Notes: a model not told the origin generated them from the letters alone. A stretch of DNA of 64,000 nucleotides from Bacillus_BD oryzisoli_A (GCF_043641075.1 NZ_JBHZRC010000004.1:1-64000); one strand, 5' to 3'. Shown: positions 16,286 through 25,322, counted from the first letter of the stretch. A program made the numbers and translations.

Positions 16286-16984
16286 TTGGAACAAGCAGTG
16301 GTTATAGCAAATTTGTCGAAGCAATTTAAAAATGGCAGAGGTATTCGCAATATCAGTTTCTCTATTAATCAAGGTGAAATCATAGGTATCCTTGGTCCAA
16401 ATGGAGCTGGAAAGACGACCTTATTAAAATGCATGACAGGACTTAGGAATCCCGATAGCGGACGTGTTACCCTATTTGGCAACGACCTTCAAAAGAACTT
16501 TAAACAAGCCATAACTCCTGTTAGTGCCCTAATAGGCCCTACGGCAGCATATGAAAACATGACCCCAGATCAAAATCTTAAGATGATTTCCCGCTTATAT
16601 AATGGAATAAAAAAGGCAGACATCGATAAAGTGTTGCAGCAAACTGGTTTAATCGCATTTAAAAATGAGAAAATTCACTCGTTTTCAATGGGCATGAAGC
16701 AGCGATTTGGGATTGCCACTACTCTTATTTCAAAGCCGAGATTAATTATTTTAGATGAGCCGACAAACGGGCTTGATATCGATGGACTGCTTCTGTTAAG
16801 AAAAACGATTCAAGAGGTCTCGCAAAATGAAGGTGTAACCTTTGTGATTTCTAGTCACCATATATCTGAGCTAGAAAAAATATGTCATCGCTTTTGTTTT
16901 CTTATTAACGGGGAAGCATCTTTCTATGATGCAAATACTCAATCCCTAGAAGAAGCATACGTCGAAAAAATGGGGAGGTCTTAA
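16286..16984 (+). CDS. ABC transporter ATP-binding protein
   Basis: A 232-residue ATPase of the drug/antibiotic-export (CcmA-like) class. Walker A is GPNGAGKTT (about residues 40-48), the signature is SFSMGMKQR, and Walker B with the catalytic glutamate is LIILDEPTNGLD, followed by the H-loop in SSHHISELE. TTG 16286 is taken as start with GAGGTGA 5 bases upstream; GTG 16277 lies inside that site. It is followed after one base by its permease gene. No substrate can be deduced, though the two-component genes downstream suggest a stress or antimicrobial response. Confidence 0.9.
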   Translation: MEQAVVIANLSKQFKNGRGIRNISFSINQGEIIGILGPNGAGKTTLLKCMTGLRNPDSGRVTLFGNDLQKNFKQAITPVSALIGPTAAYENMTPDQNLKMISRLYNGIKKADIDKVLQQTGLIAFKNEKIHSFSMGMKQRFGIATTLISKPRLIILDEPTNGLDIDGLLLLRKTIQEVSQNEGVTFVISSHHISELEKICHRFCFLINGEASFYDANTQSLEEAYVEKMGRS

Positions 16985-16985
16985 T

Positions 16986-17723
16986 ATGAATACAACCTTG
17001 GCTAATTGGAAAAATGAACTTGAAAAATTGCTTGCCAAGAAAGTAACGAAGTTGTTTCTAACCATGGCTATCGTATTTCCATCCTTATTCAAGCTCATTG
17101 TGAGTAGACTTTTTATTACGAATTGGATGGACCTTCCGGCCGAAAATATTAATTTCACCTTATTAGATCTGTTTATTACTGTCTTTCTTCCCTTATTTAT
17201 CTTTATTGAAGCTACTGATTTGTTTACCGGTGAGGAGGAACGGGGTACATTATTACCGGTTCGTCCCATCAGCAGAATAGAGCTGTTTCTATCCAAAACA
17301 ATGGCAATCGGATTCCTTACTCTTATTCAACTTTTATCCGTATGGGTATCTGTTATCATAAGCAGTGGCCTGATTGATAAAAGCCTCGAGATTACCAAGA
17401 TATTTGCCAGTCTGGGTGTATTTCTCCTATCATGGGTTCCCTTAATGGTTATTACTGTTATGGCTGTCATGATTGCACTTATTATCCGTTCAAGCATTCT
17501 TGCCATATCGAGCATGATTGTCCTATATCTCTTTATGATATTTATCCCATATATCACGCCTAATCTGTTATATGTACTGCCAGTCTCCTATCTTGATTGG
17601 TATATGCAGTGGCTTGGAAATATGTCGATTCGTTCAATATTTCAATCTGTCACATATTTGTGTTCCGCTTTCACATTGTTTTTTACACTAGGCTATTATA
17701 TGTTTAGTAAAAAAGAAGCATAA
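16986..17723 (+). CDS. ABC-2 type permease
   Basis: A 245-residue membrane protein with six hydrophobic segments (about 27-45, 60-80, 100-125, 135-160, 165-190 and 220-240). A short cytoplasmic helix (NWKNELEKLLAKKVTKLF) precedes the first, as is typical of ABC-2 exporters. The cytoplasmic loop FTGEEERGTLLPVRPISR matches the conserved region that contacts the ATPase. It follows the ATPase gene by one base and pairs with it. The next gene is a sensor kinase 19 bp downstream. Confidence 0.87.
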   Translation: MNTTLANWKNELEKLLAKKVTKLFLTMAIVFPSLFKLIVSRLFITNWMDLPAENINFTLLDLFITVFLPLFIFIEATDLFTGEEERGTLLPVRPISRIELFLSKTMAIGFLTLIQLLSVWVSVIISSGLIDKSLEITKIFASLGVFLLSWVPLMVITVMAVMIALIIRSSILAISSMIVLYLFMIFIPYITPNLLYVLPVSYLDWYMQWLGNMSIRSIFQSVTYLCSAFTLFFTLGYYMFSKKEA

Positions 17724-17742
17724 TTAAAGGGTGTTTAATCTT

Positions 17743-19215
17743 ATGTCCATCAAATTCCGGCTTATCCTTTCGAATCTTGCGATGATTTTGATTCCGATCA
17801 TCCTATTTTTCTTTGGCTCCATCCTATTGGTGATTGTTTTTCTCGGAGATTTTCGTGAAATAGCTCAATTTTTACCCGAAAGTCACCAATATCACAAAAC
17901 CGTTCAAGAGGATACTCGTTTATTTTTGGAGTTAAAAGAACTATCAGCTAAGAATCCGGATGTGTTGATGAACGAAGATTATTTAGAATCATTGACAGAA
18001 AGATTTAATAAAATTGAAACTGGGCTTATTATTCGTAAAGAAAGTGAGATTTTTTATGCAACAAATGACCTGCTAACGATTCAAGCTACCAATCTTCCTA
18101 AATTTGGAACTGAAATAAGCTTCCGAAATCTTGAACATGTCGGAAATCAGACCTTTTCAATTAAACAGCATGATTTTTTTCTTCAAAACGGTGAAAAAAT
18201 TTCTCTTTTTTTAATGAAGGATGCAAGCCCTTGGAATCAATTTGTGAAAACCTTCTTCCCAATTCTATTTAGTTTGCTGCTACTAATCTTAGTTGGCACA
18301 AATGGTCTGCTAACTTATTTTGTTTCCAAAAGTATTATTAAACCGATTAACCATTTGAAGACAGCAGCTAATTATATTAAAAATGGAGATCTCGAACATT
18401 CCATCTCTGTCCAACGAAATGACGAGATCGGACAGCTTACACTAGCATTTGAAGAAATGAGAAGTCAATTATCACAATCACATCAGCTTCAAAAGCAATA
18501 TGAAGAAAACCGAAAAGAATTAATTGCAAGTATTTCACATGATTTAAAAACACCGATTACCTCTATTAAAGGGTATATCGAAGGACTTCGCGACGGGGTT
18601 GCAGATACACCAGAAAAAAGATCACATTATATGCAGACAATTTATACAAAGGCCGTTGATATGGACCACTTAATTGATGAGCTCTTTTTATTTTCAAAGC
18701 TGGATTTAGGAAAATTACCTTTTCATTTAGAAATGGTTGATATAAAAGACTATTTAATCGATTACCTTGAGGAATTAAGCTTCGATTTGCAGAAACAAAA
18801 CGTAAGGATTGATTTTCAATACAATCCTGTAATTCATTACCCTGTCCTTATGGATCGGGAAAAATTTAAACGTGTTTTAGCGAATATCATTAATAATAGC
18901 TTAAAGTATATGAATAAGGATGAAAAAAAGCTCAATTTGTCTCTCATCTCTACAAAGAATAAAATTACCCTTACCATTGAAGACAATGGATCAGGAATAC
19001 CGGAAGAATCAATTCCGTTTATTTTTGATCAATTTTATCGTGCCGAAAAATCAAGGAACAAATTAACCGGAGGAAGCGGACTGGGTCTTTCCATTGCTAG
19101 AATGATTGTTGAAGAGCATAAAGGCTTGATTCAAGCAGAAAGTGTGCTATTAGTTGGAACAAGAATCAGCATTACCCTGCCACACTGTTTCTGTTCGAAG
19201 GAGGTTACATCATGA
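17743..19215 (+). CDS. Sensor histidine kinase
   Basis: A 490-residue membrane kinase. Two membrane helices (about 8-35 and 170-195) bracket an extracytoplasmic sensor region. A HAMP domain follows (SIIKPINHLKTAANYI), then the HisKA dimerisation domain with SISHDLKTPITS (phospho-accepting H near residue 271). The catalytic domain has N-box NIINNSLKY, G1 EDNGSGIPEE and G2 GGSGLGLSIA. ATG 17743 is chosen with AAAGGGTG upstream. Its stop overlaps the start of the response-regulator gene by four bases, so the pair is translationally coupled. The signal is unknown. Confidence 0.92.
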   Translation: MSIKFRLILSNLAMILIPIILFFFGSILLVIVFLGDFREIAQFLPESHQYHKTVQEDTRLFLELKELSAKNPDVLMNEDYLESLTERFNKIETGLIIRKESEIFYATNDLLTIQATNLPKFGTEISFRNLEHVGNQTFSIKQHDFFLQNGEKISLFLMKDASPWNQFVKTFFPILFSLLLLILVGTNGLLTYFVSKSIIKPINHLKTAANYIKNGDLEHSISVQRNDEIGQLTLAFEEMRSQLSQSHQLQKQYEENRKELIASISHDLKTPITSIKGYIEGLRDGVADTPEKRSHYMQTIYTKAVDMDHLIDELFLFSKLDLGKLPFHLEMVDIKDYLIDYLEELSFDLQKQNVRIDFQYNPVIHYPVLMDREKFKRVLANIINNSLKYMNKDEKKLNLSLISTKNKITLTIEDNGSGIPEESIPFIFDQFYRAEKSRNKLTGGSGLGLSIARMIVEEHKGLIQAESVLLVGTRISITLPHCFCSKEVTS

Positions 19216-19895
19216 AAAAAATATTGATAATTGAAGATGAGAAAAGCATTGCTGAATTAGAGCGCGATTATTTGGAAATTAACGGTTTTCAAACAGATAT
19301 TGAGTTAACAGGAGATGCAGGCCTACGTAAGGCACTTAATGAAGATTTTGATTTAATCCTACTTGATGTAATGCTCCCCCATATGGACGGATTTGAAATT
19401 TGTAAAAGAGTGAGAAGCAGCAAAGAAATCCCCATTATTATGGTAACTGCAAAAAAGGAGGAAATTGATAAGATTAGAGGTTTGGGATTAGGAGCTGATG
19501 ATTATTTGGTTAAACCCTTCAGCCCAAATGAAATGGTAGCTAGAGTAAAGGCTCATTTGTCCCGCTATGAAAGGTTATCGTCAAAACAACATGAATCCCA
19601 AGAACTTTATATCCGCGGTCTTTTTATTGACCGTACATCAAGGCGGGTATTTGTGAATAATCAAGAGGTCACGTTTACAACAAAAGAATTTGATGTACTT
19701 ACGTTTTTAGCCATGAACCCCAACCAGGTCTTCAGCAAAGAACAATTATTTGAACGAATTTGGGGTCTCAATAGTACTGGTGACATTTCAACTGTAACAG
19801 TCCATATTCGAAAAATAAGAGAAAAAATAGAGCACGACCCATCCAATCCGGAATACATTGACACCCTATGGGGTGCGGGCTACCGTTTTCGTTAA
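19212..19895 (+). CDS. Response regulator, OmpR/PhoB family
   Basis: A 227-residue regulator. The receiver domain has the acidic pair IIEDE, the phosphorylation site D52 in LLDVMLPHMDG, the conserved threonine in MVTAK and lysine in LVKPFS. The C-terminal winged helix is of OmpR type, with FTTKEFDVLTFLA and DTLWGAGYRFR. It is the partner of the upstream kinase and ends the 15.35-19.9 kb transcription unit at a hairpin terminator. It probably controls the ABC transporter operon that encodes it. Confidence 0.93.
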   Translation: MKKILIIEDEKSIAELERDYLEINGFQTDIELTGDAGLRKALNEDFDLILLDVMLPHMDGFEICKRVRSSKEIPIIMVTAKKEEIDKIRGLGLGADDYLVKPFSPNEMVARVKAHLSRYERLSSKQHESQELYIRGLFIDRTSRRVFVNNQEVTFTTKEFDVLTFLAMNPNQVFSKEQLFERIWGLNSTGDISTVTVHIRKIREKIEHDPSNPEYIDTLWGAGYRFR

Positions 19896-19908
19896 TCCAC
19901 TATTTCTG

Positions 19909-19945
19909 AAAGGACATCCACTTTTTCGATGTAGATGTCCTTTTA
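19909..19945 (+). terminator. Terminator of the ABC/two-component operon
   Basis: AAAGGACATC (19909-19918) pairs with GATGTCCTTT (19934-19943), followed by T. Confidence 0.7.
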
Positions 19946-20065
19946 CATACATTCATCTCCCATCCTTCCACCTTTACTAAAGCCTTCCTAACATTACCAG
20001 CCATTATCCACTTACTATTTTGATATAATCATATGTATGAATCATTTATTGGGAGGGATGTTTCT

Positions 20066-21241
20066 TTGAAGATTCGTAATCTCCTATTTACTCTGCTTAC
20101 CATCATTGTCTTTAGCGGAGGTTTTTTTGCAGGAGTCTTGTATTCGAACAATAAAGGCCAACAACAGGCTGATACGATAAAAAGCGAACAGCAAACAGTT
20201 AAAAAGGATAAACCGAGGTCAAACTCAGAACCAAAGCAGGAACAAAAAAACGAGCCGGCACAGTCAAAGGTGTTAATGGGCTATGTGCAGGATTTCCGTG
20301 ATCCAAACATCGTAAATTATGCAGACTTAACACATATCATTTTTTCATTTGCTCATCCTACAAAGGACGGAAGTCTATTATTTAACGGCGACACTGCTTT
20401 AAATAATTTGCGGACCATTGTATCAAAAGCGCATGAACAGGATACAAAGGTAATTCTTGCTGTTGGCGGATGGTATCACATCCAGGGCGGTGAATCCTAT
20501 GCCTATTTTAAGGAAGCTATTTCAAATCCAGATTCCCGGACTAAACTGGTAACAGAGCTTACAGGTATGGCAGAGCGCGAAAAACTGGATGGCATCGATA
20601 TTGATTTTGAACACCCTCGTTCAACAGAGGACGCGCAAAATTTAACTGTTTTCACTCAAGAATTAAGTGAACAGCTTCATCTTAGGGGTAAAGAATTATC
20701 TATTGCAGTCAATGCAAAAGTTCATAGCGTTGCTGGAACCGAAATTCACAATGTTATCTATGAACCAGACATGTTTAATTATGTGGACCATGTCAATATC
20801 ATGGCTTATGATGGTCAGTGGGACGGCGGTTACAATGCAGCTAACTTAGCACCCTATCATTATATAGAAAATATAGTTAGCTATTGGACAGGTCTTTTTG
20901 ACAGTCATCAGATTGCAAAAGAAAAACTTGTATTAGGCGTGCCCTTTTATGCACAGCCGGAGGATCCAAACGTTAAACAAATATCCTATGCAGCCATAAT
21001 CAACCAGAACCCAGAAAATGCAGGTCAGGATACCGTTGTGATGAATGGAACCACTTACCATTACAATGGAATTGCTACTGTACAAAAGAAAACGAAACTC
21101 GCTCTGGATAATGGCTTTGGTGGCATGATGCTATGGGAGGCTGGTCATGATACAAACGGTGACTATAGTTTAACTGCTGCTATTTCCGACTCCTTAAATG
21201 AGGAGCACCAATACGCACTACGTTCTAATAAAGGTAATTAA
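20066..21241 (+). CDS. Membrane-anchored glycoside hydrolase family 18 (chitinase-like)
   Basis: A 391-residue GH18 enzyme. Residues 7-27 form an uncleaved anchor or signal segment without a lipobox, followed by a lysine/glutamine-rich spacer (30-68) and the TIM barrel. The GH18 catalytic motif DGIDIDFE carries the catalytic glutamate at residue 182. VILAVGGW, the MAYD motif and the conserved tryptophan in GGMMLWEAGHD are also present, so it should be active on chitin, peptidoglycan-like or other GlcNAc polymers. TTG 20066 is taken as start because GGGAGGG lies 8 bases upstream; the upstream ATG (20033) has none. It stands alone with a strong terminator. Confidence 0.9.
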   Translation: MKIRNLLFTLLTIIVFSGGFFAGVLYSNNKGQQQADTIKSEQQTVKKDKPRSNSEPKQEQKNEPAQSKVLMGYVQDFRDPNIVNYADLTHIIFSFAHPTKDGSLLFNGDTALNNLRTIVSKAHEQDTKVILAVGGWYHIQGGESYAYFKEAISNPDSRTKLVTELTGMAEREKLDGIDIDFEHPRSTEDAQNLTVFTQELSEQLHLRGKELSIAVNAKVHSVAGTEIHNVIYEPDMFNYVDHVNIMAYDGQWDGGYNAANLAPYHYIENIVSYWTGLFDSHQIAKEKLVLGVPFYAQPEDPNVKQISYAAIINQNPENAGQDTVVMNGTTYHYNGIATVQKKTKLALDNGFGGMMLWEAGHDTNGDYSLTAAISDSLNEEHQYALRSNKGN

Positions 21242-21271
21242 AGAGAGAGGGCAGTGGCCTCTCTCTTTTTT
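21241..21271 (+). terminator. Terminator of the GH18 gene
   Basis: AAGAGAGAGG (21241-21250) pairs with CCTCTCTCTT (21258-21267), then a T-run. The hairpin starts right after the stop codon. Confidence 0.85.
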
Positions 21272-21526
21272 ATACCTATTAAATATTTTCATACATAACA
21301 ATTACTATATTTAAAAAATAAAATATATAAAAAATCAAGAATAATCATGATGGATAACACTCATAATAAGTTCAGCTACTTTTTAATAGGTTTTCACTTC
21401 TAACTTTTCGATTGATTGCTTACTTAGCCTGCACCAGTGAAAACAATAAAAAGCAGCTAAAATGTATATGGTTAGTTAAGTCTTATCAATCAGAATTTGT
21501 ATACATAAGAAGGAGGAGCATATCAT

Positions 21527-21655
21527 ATGACAAACAAAAATAATAACCGAAATCAGCCACATACCGGAAGCAGTGATACGGAATTCGGCGCAGAAGCTGG
21601 ATTAAGTAAAAAGGCCAGAAAGAAAGCAGCTAGAGAAAATAAGAAAAACAAATAA
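21527..21655 (+). CDS. Small basic protein, 42 aa
   Basis: AAGGAGGAG lies 8 bases before ATG 21527. The peptide starts MTNKNNNRNQPHTGSSDTEF and ends in a lysine/arginine-rich helix (LSKKARKKAARENKKNK). The short TEFGAEAG stretch recalls the TEFASE repeats of gamma-type small acid-soluble spore proteins, but the rest does not match, so I do not name it. A perfect 24-bp-arm terminator begins at its stop codon, supporting a real transcript. Confidence 0.6.
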   Translation: MTNKNNNRNQPHTGSSDTEFGAEAGLSKKARKKAARENKKNK

Positions 21656-21701
21656 AAAAGAAGAGTAACCATATCAATTGATATGGTTACTCTTCTTTTT
21701 T
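21654..21701. terminator. Bidirectional terminator with 24-bp perfect arms
   Basis: The sequence 21654-21677 is exactly complementary to 21678-21701, with A-run and T-run ends. It separates the small basic gene from the convergent DUF1836 gene and covers the stop codons of both. Confidence 0.85.
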
Positions 21702-22268
21702 AGCAAGTACAATCTCATCTACTAACCTTTCTGCAGCTCTTCTATATAAATTACTGATATTTACCAAAGAAGAGACTAATAACACCTTCTCCAAATAATC
21801 AGCATTATGATCATCGAGTTTCTTCACCTCTTCAGCAGCTTCAACAGCTCTAAGTTTAATATCTTCTTTGAAACGGGAAGCATTGTTTTGAAATAATTCA
21901 AGATAGCTGCGATAAAAATACTCTAAATCCAGATCTTTTGCCTCAACCTTTTGATTGATTCCATCCAATGTCGCTTTAATATCGTTAATTGAAAGGGCTC
22001 CTTTTAACTGATAGATCAGACTGATTAGGATAAGATGCTCTTTAGAGTATTTCTTATTTTTAATTGGAATAAGCAACTTGCCTTTTGCGTAATTGTTAAT
22101 CATGGTTTTTGTTAAAACTTTATCATCAGCATCTCTTTTGCTACTGTTAAACGTACTTTCAAATAATTGAATAACCTGATCCATGTACAAGTCAATATTG
22201 GGCATATCCTCTAATGTAATGTTATTTTCCAATCCAAGCTGCTCTATCAAATGATTAATATGTTCCAT
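21687..22268 (-). CDS. DUF1836 family protein
   Basis: A 193-residue soluble protein. The family hallmark is visible at about residues 25-95: a helix LYMDQVIQLFES, then VLTKTMINNYAKGKLL, KNKKYSKEHLILISLIYQLK and LSINDIKATL. This layout resembles the DNA-binding half of MerR-like proteins, and DUF1836 members are generally considered putative regulators. No ligand or target is known. It is divergent from the hemolysin-III-like gene across 146 bp. Confidence 0.85.
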   Translation of the reverse strand: MEHINHLIEQLGLENNITLEDMPNIDLYMDQVIQLFESTFNSSKRDADDKVLTKTMINNYAKGKLLIPIKNKKYSKEHLILISLIYQLKGALSINDIKATLDGINQKVEAKDLDLEYFYRSYLELFQNNASRFKEDIKLRAVEAAEEVKKLDDHNADYLEKVLLVSSLVNISNLYRRAAERLVDEIVLAKKEE

Positions 22269-22341
22269 ACAAACCTCAATTTCCTTTTCTTTTCTGTAAG
22301 ATTTAATCCTATCTTACTTTAAATTCAAATCGAAGTAAACA

Positions 22342-22370
22342 TTGACTACCTGATGTAATATGTATATTAT
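22342..22370 (+). promoter_or_regulatory. Sigma-A promoter of the hemolysin-III-like gene
   Basis: TTGACT (22342-22347) and TATTAT (22365-22370) are 17 bp apart, 45 bp before the start codon. Confidence 0.65.
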
Positions 22371-22414
22371 TATAAGTAGTTATAAAAACCACTTGTTGTT
22401 ATAGGAGGATTCAA

Positions 22415-23062
22415 ATGAGAAATTATATTCGCGAACCGATAAATGGACTGACTCATTTAGCTGGGGCCTTTCTTGCTTTTATCGCACTACTTGCAATGGT
22501 CATCAAAGCATCACAAACAAATGGATCGCCAATTACAATTACAGCAGTAATTGTATTCGGAATCAGTATGATTCTTCTTTATTCAGCATCTGCCACCTAC
22601 CACATGGTTATGGCCAAAGACAAGGTTATAGCCTTTTTAAGAAAATTAGATCACTCCATGATTTTCATTTTAATCGCTGGAACCTATGCTCCCTTTTGTT
22701 TAATCAGCCTAAAAGGATTGCTTGGCTGGGTGCTATTTTCCATTATTAGCGTTGTTGCGATATGTGGAGTCATATTTAAAATGGTTTGGTTTCATTGTCC
22801 AAGATGGTTGTCCACTGTGCTCTATATTGCCATGGGCTGGATGGTCATAGTCGTTATTTCGCCATTATCTCAAAGTATGAATCCAGTAGGACTTTATCTA
22901 CTAGTTATGGGCGGGATACTATATACTATTGGCGGGATTATTTATGCGGTCAAACCGAAAATCCTCCAATTGAAACATGTAGGTTTCCATGAAATCTTCC
23001 ATATGTTTATCTTATTTGGAAGCTGCGCACATTTCTTATCTGTATTTTTGTATGTCATTTGA
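22415..23062 (+). CDS. Hemolysin III / TrhA family membrane protein (PAQR fold)
   Basis: A 215-residue, seven-helix membrane protein of the PAQR/hemolysin-III group. The metal-binding residues of the fold appear as SASATYHM (helix 2), RKLDHSMIFILIAGTY, and GFHEIFHMFILFGSCAHF near the end. The N-terminus EPINGLTHLAGAF is the family start. Related proteins in Bacillus and E. coli affect membrane energetics rather than lysing cells. TAGGAGG precedes the ATG. It has its own sigma-A promoter and a convergent terminator. Confidence 0.88.
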   Translation: MRNYIREPINGLTHLAGAFLAFIALLAMVIKASQTNGSPITITAVIVFGISMILLYSASATYHMVMAKDKVIAFLRKLDHSMIFILIAGTYAPFCLISLKGLLGWVLFSIISVVAICGVIFKMVWFHCPRWLSTVLYIAMGWMVIVVISPLSQSMNPVGLYLLVMGGILYTIGGIIYAVKPKILQLKHVGFHEIFHMFILFGSCAHFLSVFLYVI

Positions 23063-23087
23063 CAGTAATAAGAGCTATTTACAAATA

Positions 23088-23121
23088 AAAAAGCGTTTCT
23101 ACTAAGATAGAAGCGCTTTTT
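23088..23121. terminator. Convergent terminator
   Basis: AAAAAGCGTTTCTA (23088-23101) pairs with TAGAAGCGCTTTTT (23108-23121) with one mismatch. It serves the hemolysin-III-like and DUF2187 genes. Confidence 0.75.
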
Positions 23122-23141
23122 CATTCATATGTATGACAATT

Positions 23142-23369
23142 CTATTTTGCCTTTTTGTAATTCTTATGATTCACTACTGTTTTAATAGGTTCATCTGTTT
23201 TTGAATTTGTTCCAATTTCTACAATAACGGAGTTTTCCCTGGATACGATGACTGTCCCCTTTTTCCCTTTCATAGGACCTTTTTTAATTTCAATTGTATC
23301 TCCTTCTATTGCTTTGTTAAGGACAGCCTCCTCACTCTGATCCTTAGTTACTTCTTTTTCATCTGCCAT
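23142..23369 (-). CDS. DUF2187 (YkvS-like) KOW-type protein
   Basis: A 75-residue protein: an acidic N-terminal tail, then a small beta-barrel of KOW type (GDTIEIKKGPMKGKKGTVIV, ENSVIVEI) and the family-specific end KTVVNHKNYKKAK. KOW domains bind RNA or ribosomal partners; the function of YkvS-like proteins is not known. AAAGGAGTCG precedes the ATG. It is a single gene with a convergent terminator. Confidence 0.8.
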   Translation of the reverse strand: MADEKEVTKDQSEEAVLNKAIEGDTIEIKKGPMKGKKGTVIVSRENSVIVEIGTNSKTDEPIKTVVNHKNYKKAK

Positions 23370-23765
23370 ATTAACGACTCCTTTTTTTCCATTTTGAATT
23401 GCTAAGTTGGACTAACTTTACTTCTAACATTTTTTATTAGAATTCGAAAGATTATAGTCAAGTCCATTTTACATCATCTTCGTTTCAATATGTCTAATTT
23501 AGTATTGCCCTTTTTCGACAATAAAAAGCTTTTTTCAAGGGTTATTTTAAATAACCATGTCCAATTTGTATTTATCAAAGAGAATTTTTTTGAAAATTAA
23601 TCAAAAAACAAGATATTTTTTATAGAAAAAGGCGATAAAAATAGATTTTTTTTGTAATCTTTTGACTTCTTTTGTAGAAAGTATTTAAAATTCATGTCAG
23701 GCTGTTATAATAGCGAGTGTTAACAGGTAAAAGCAAAAAAAGTAAAAGGGAGAATTGATCTTAAA
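23370..23765. other. 396-bp AT-rich intergenic region with promoter
   Basis: Upstream region of the DUF2187 gene (minus) and of the 57-aa gene (plus). It holds an extended -10 element, TG-T-TATAAT (23703-23711), as the likely promoter of the plus-strand gene. No other reading frame is supported. Confidence 0.5.
23703..23711 (+). promoter_or_regulatory. Extended -10 promoter upstream of the 57-aa gene
   Basis: TGTTATAAT matches the extended -10 form TGnTATAAT. A good -35 is lacking, as is common for this class. Confidence 0.5.
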
Positions 23766-23939
23766 ATGGAAGAAGTTATGATGTGGGTAATCACCGCCTT
23801 TCAAAATGAAGAAACAAAGATTTATGAGTTCAAAACAGAAGCAGAAGCAAAAGAAGCATTGAAAAGTATTAAAGGCTACACCATTCTTACTGAGGTGATT
23901 TCCTTCTACAACCGCTCAGTTAAACTAGTTGCAGTTTAA
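23766..23939 (+). CDS. Small conserved-looking protein, 57 aa
   Basis: The protein starts MEEVMMWVITAFQNEETKIY and continues with an amphipathic helix TEAEAKEALKSIKG and a strand FYNRSVKLVAV. That pattern (strand, helix, strand) suggests a small compact alpha/beta fold. GGGAG lies 13 bases before the first ATG; the internal ATG at 23778 has GGAAGAAG closer. It is 84 bp upstream of the malic enzyme in the same direction. I do not recognise the family. Confidence 0.6.
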   Translation: MEEVMMWVITAFQNEETKIYEFKTEAEAKEALKSIKGYTILTEVISFYNRSVKLVAV

Positions 23940-24023
23940 GATCTTCTCAAAGAGTCACAGATTATATTAACTTTTTACTAACATTATTATTCTATTAATT
24001 ATCCCAAAGGAGAGACCACTCAA

Positions 24024-25271
24024 ATGTCAACGTTACGTGAAAAAGCATTAAAGTTACACAAAGAAAATAAAGGAAAGCTAGGTGTTCACTCAAAGGTTAC
24101 AGTACGTAATGCGCATGATTTAAGCCTTGCTTATTCCCCAGGTGTAGCTGAACCATGCTTGGACATATTTGAAGACGACAGCAAAGCATATGAATACACA
24201 ATGAAAGGAAATCTAGTTGCTGTTGTGACGAACGGAACAGCTGTACTAGGTCTTGGAAATATAGGTCCAAAGGCTGCCATGCCTGTAATGGAAGGAAAAG
24301 CATTATTATTCAAATCCTTTGCAGATGTTGATGCATTTCCAATTTGCCTTGATACAACGGATCCTGACAAGATTGTTGAAACTGTAAAATTAATGGAACC
24401 GACATTTGGCGGCGTAAACTTAGAAGATATTGCAGCGCCTCAATGCTTTGAAATTGAGGAAAGACTTAAAAAAGCATGCAATATTCCGGTTTTCCATGAT
24501 GATCAACATGGTACAGCGATTGTCACTGCTGCGGGATTACTAAACGCTTTAAAACTTGTTGACAAGAAGCTAGAGGACATTCGTGTAGTAGCAAACGGTG
24601 CTGGTTCTGCTGGTGTTGCAATTGTTAAACTGTTACTGAACATGGGTGTAAAAGATGTTATTTTATGTGATACAAAAGGAATTATCTATGAAGGCCGTCC
24701 AGTCGGAATGAATCCTTTCAAAGAAGAACTAGCTAGTATCACAAATAAAGAGCAAAAACAAGGTACACTTGCAGATGCTCTTGTTGGGGCAGATGTATTT
24801 GTAGGCGTGTCAGCTCCAGGTGTTGTGACAAAAGAAATGGTACAAACGATGAATGAGAAATCAATCATTTTTGCAATGGCAAATCCAATTCCGGAAATCA
24901 TGCCGGAAGATGCAAAGGAAGCGGGTGCCTTTGTTGTTGGAACTGGCCGTTCAGATTTCTCAAACCAAGTTAATAATGTTCTAGCTTTCCCAGGTATTTT
25001 CCGCGGTGCATTAGAAGTACACGCTAAGGAAATCAACGAGGAAATGAAAGTAGCTGCGGTTAATGCCATTGCGGGATTAATCACAGATGCAGAATTACAT
25101 GCTGATTATGTAATTCCTGATCCATTCGATCCAAGAGTAGCTGCACATGTAGCTGAAGCAGTTGCAAATGCTGCAATGGAAACAGGAGTTGCCCAACGTC
25201 AAATAAATGCTGAGGAAATTAAGCAACAGCTCTTATCCTTATCTAAAGAAGCAGAAGCAAGCTTAATCTAA
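24024..25271 (+). CDS. ytsJ: NAD(P)-dependent malic enzyme, short form
   Basis: A 415-residue enzyme that decarboxylates L-malate to pyruvate and CO2. It matches the short, YtsJ-type malic enzymes rather than the about 570-residue MaeA/MalS type. Key parts are SLAYSPGVAEPC, the metal-binding VFHDDQHGTAIV, the Rossmann motif GAGSAG and the conserved FPGIFRGALEV. Cofactor preference cannot be read safely; YtsJ-type enzymes use NADP. AAAGGAGAGACC precedes the ATG. A perfect 14-bp-stem terminator follows. The gene symbol is by similarity, since the B. subtilis neighbours are absent. Confidence 0.88.
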   Translation: MSTLREKALKLHKENKGKLGVHSKVTVRNAHDLSLAYSPGVAEPCLDIFEDDSKAYEYTMKGNLVAVVTNGTAVLGLGNIGPKAAMPVMEGKALLFKSFADVDAFPICLDTTDPDKIVETVKLMEPTFGGVNLEDIAAPQCFEIEERLKKACNIPVFHDDQHGTAIVTAAGLLNALKLVDKKLEDIRVVANGAGSAGVAIVKLLLNMGVKDVILCDTKGIIYEGRPVGMNPFKEELASITNKEQKQGTLADALVGADVFVGVSAPGVVTKEMVQTMNEKSIIFAMANPIPEIMPEDAKEAGAFVVGTGRSDFSNQVNNVLAFPGIFRGALEVHAKEINEEMKVAAVNAIAGLITDAELHADYVIPDPFDPRVAAHVAEAVANAAMETGVAQRQINAEEIKQQLLSLSKEAEASLI

Positions 25272-25286
25272 TTCTTTCAATGCATG

Positions 25287-25322
25287 AAAAGGTCCACCAG
25301 ATTTTATCTGGTGGACCTTTTC
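25287..25322. terminator. Bidirectional terminator between malic enzyme and brnQ
   Basis: AAAAGGTCCACCAG (25287-25300) and CTGGTGGACCTTTT (25308-25321) pair perfectly around a 7-base loop. Confidence 0.85.
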
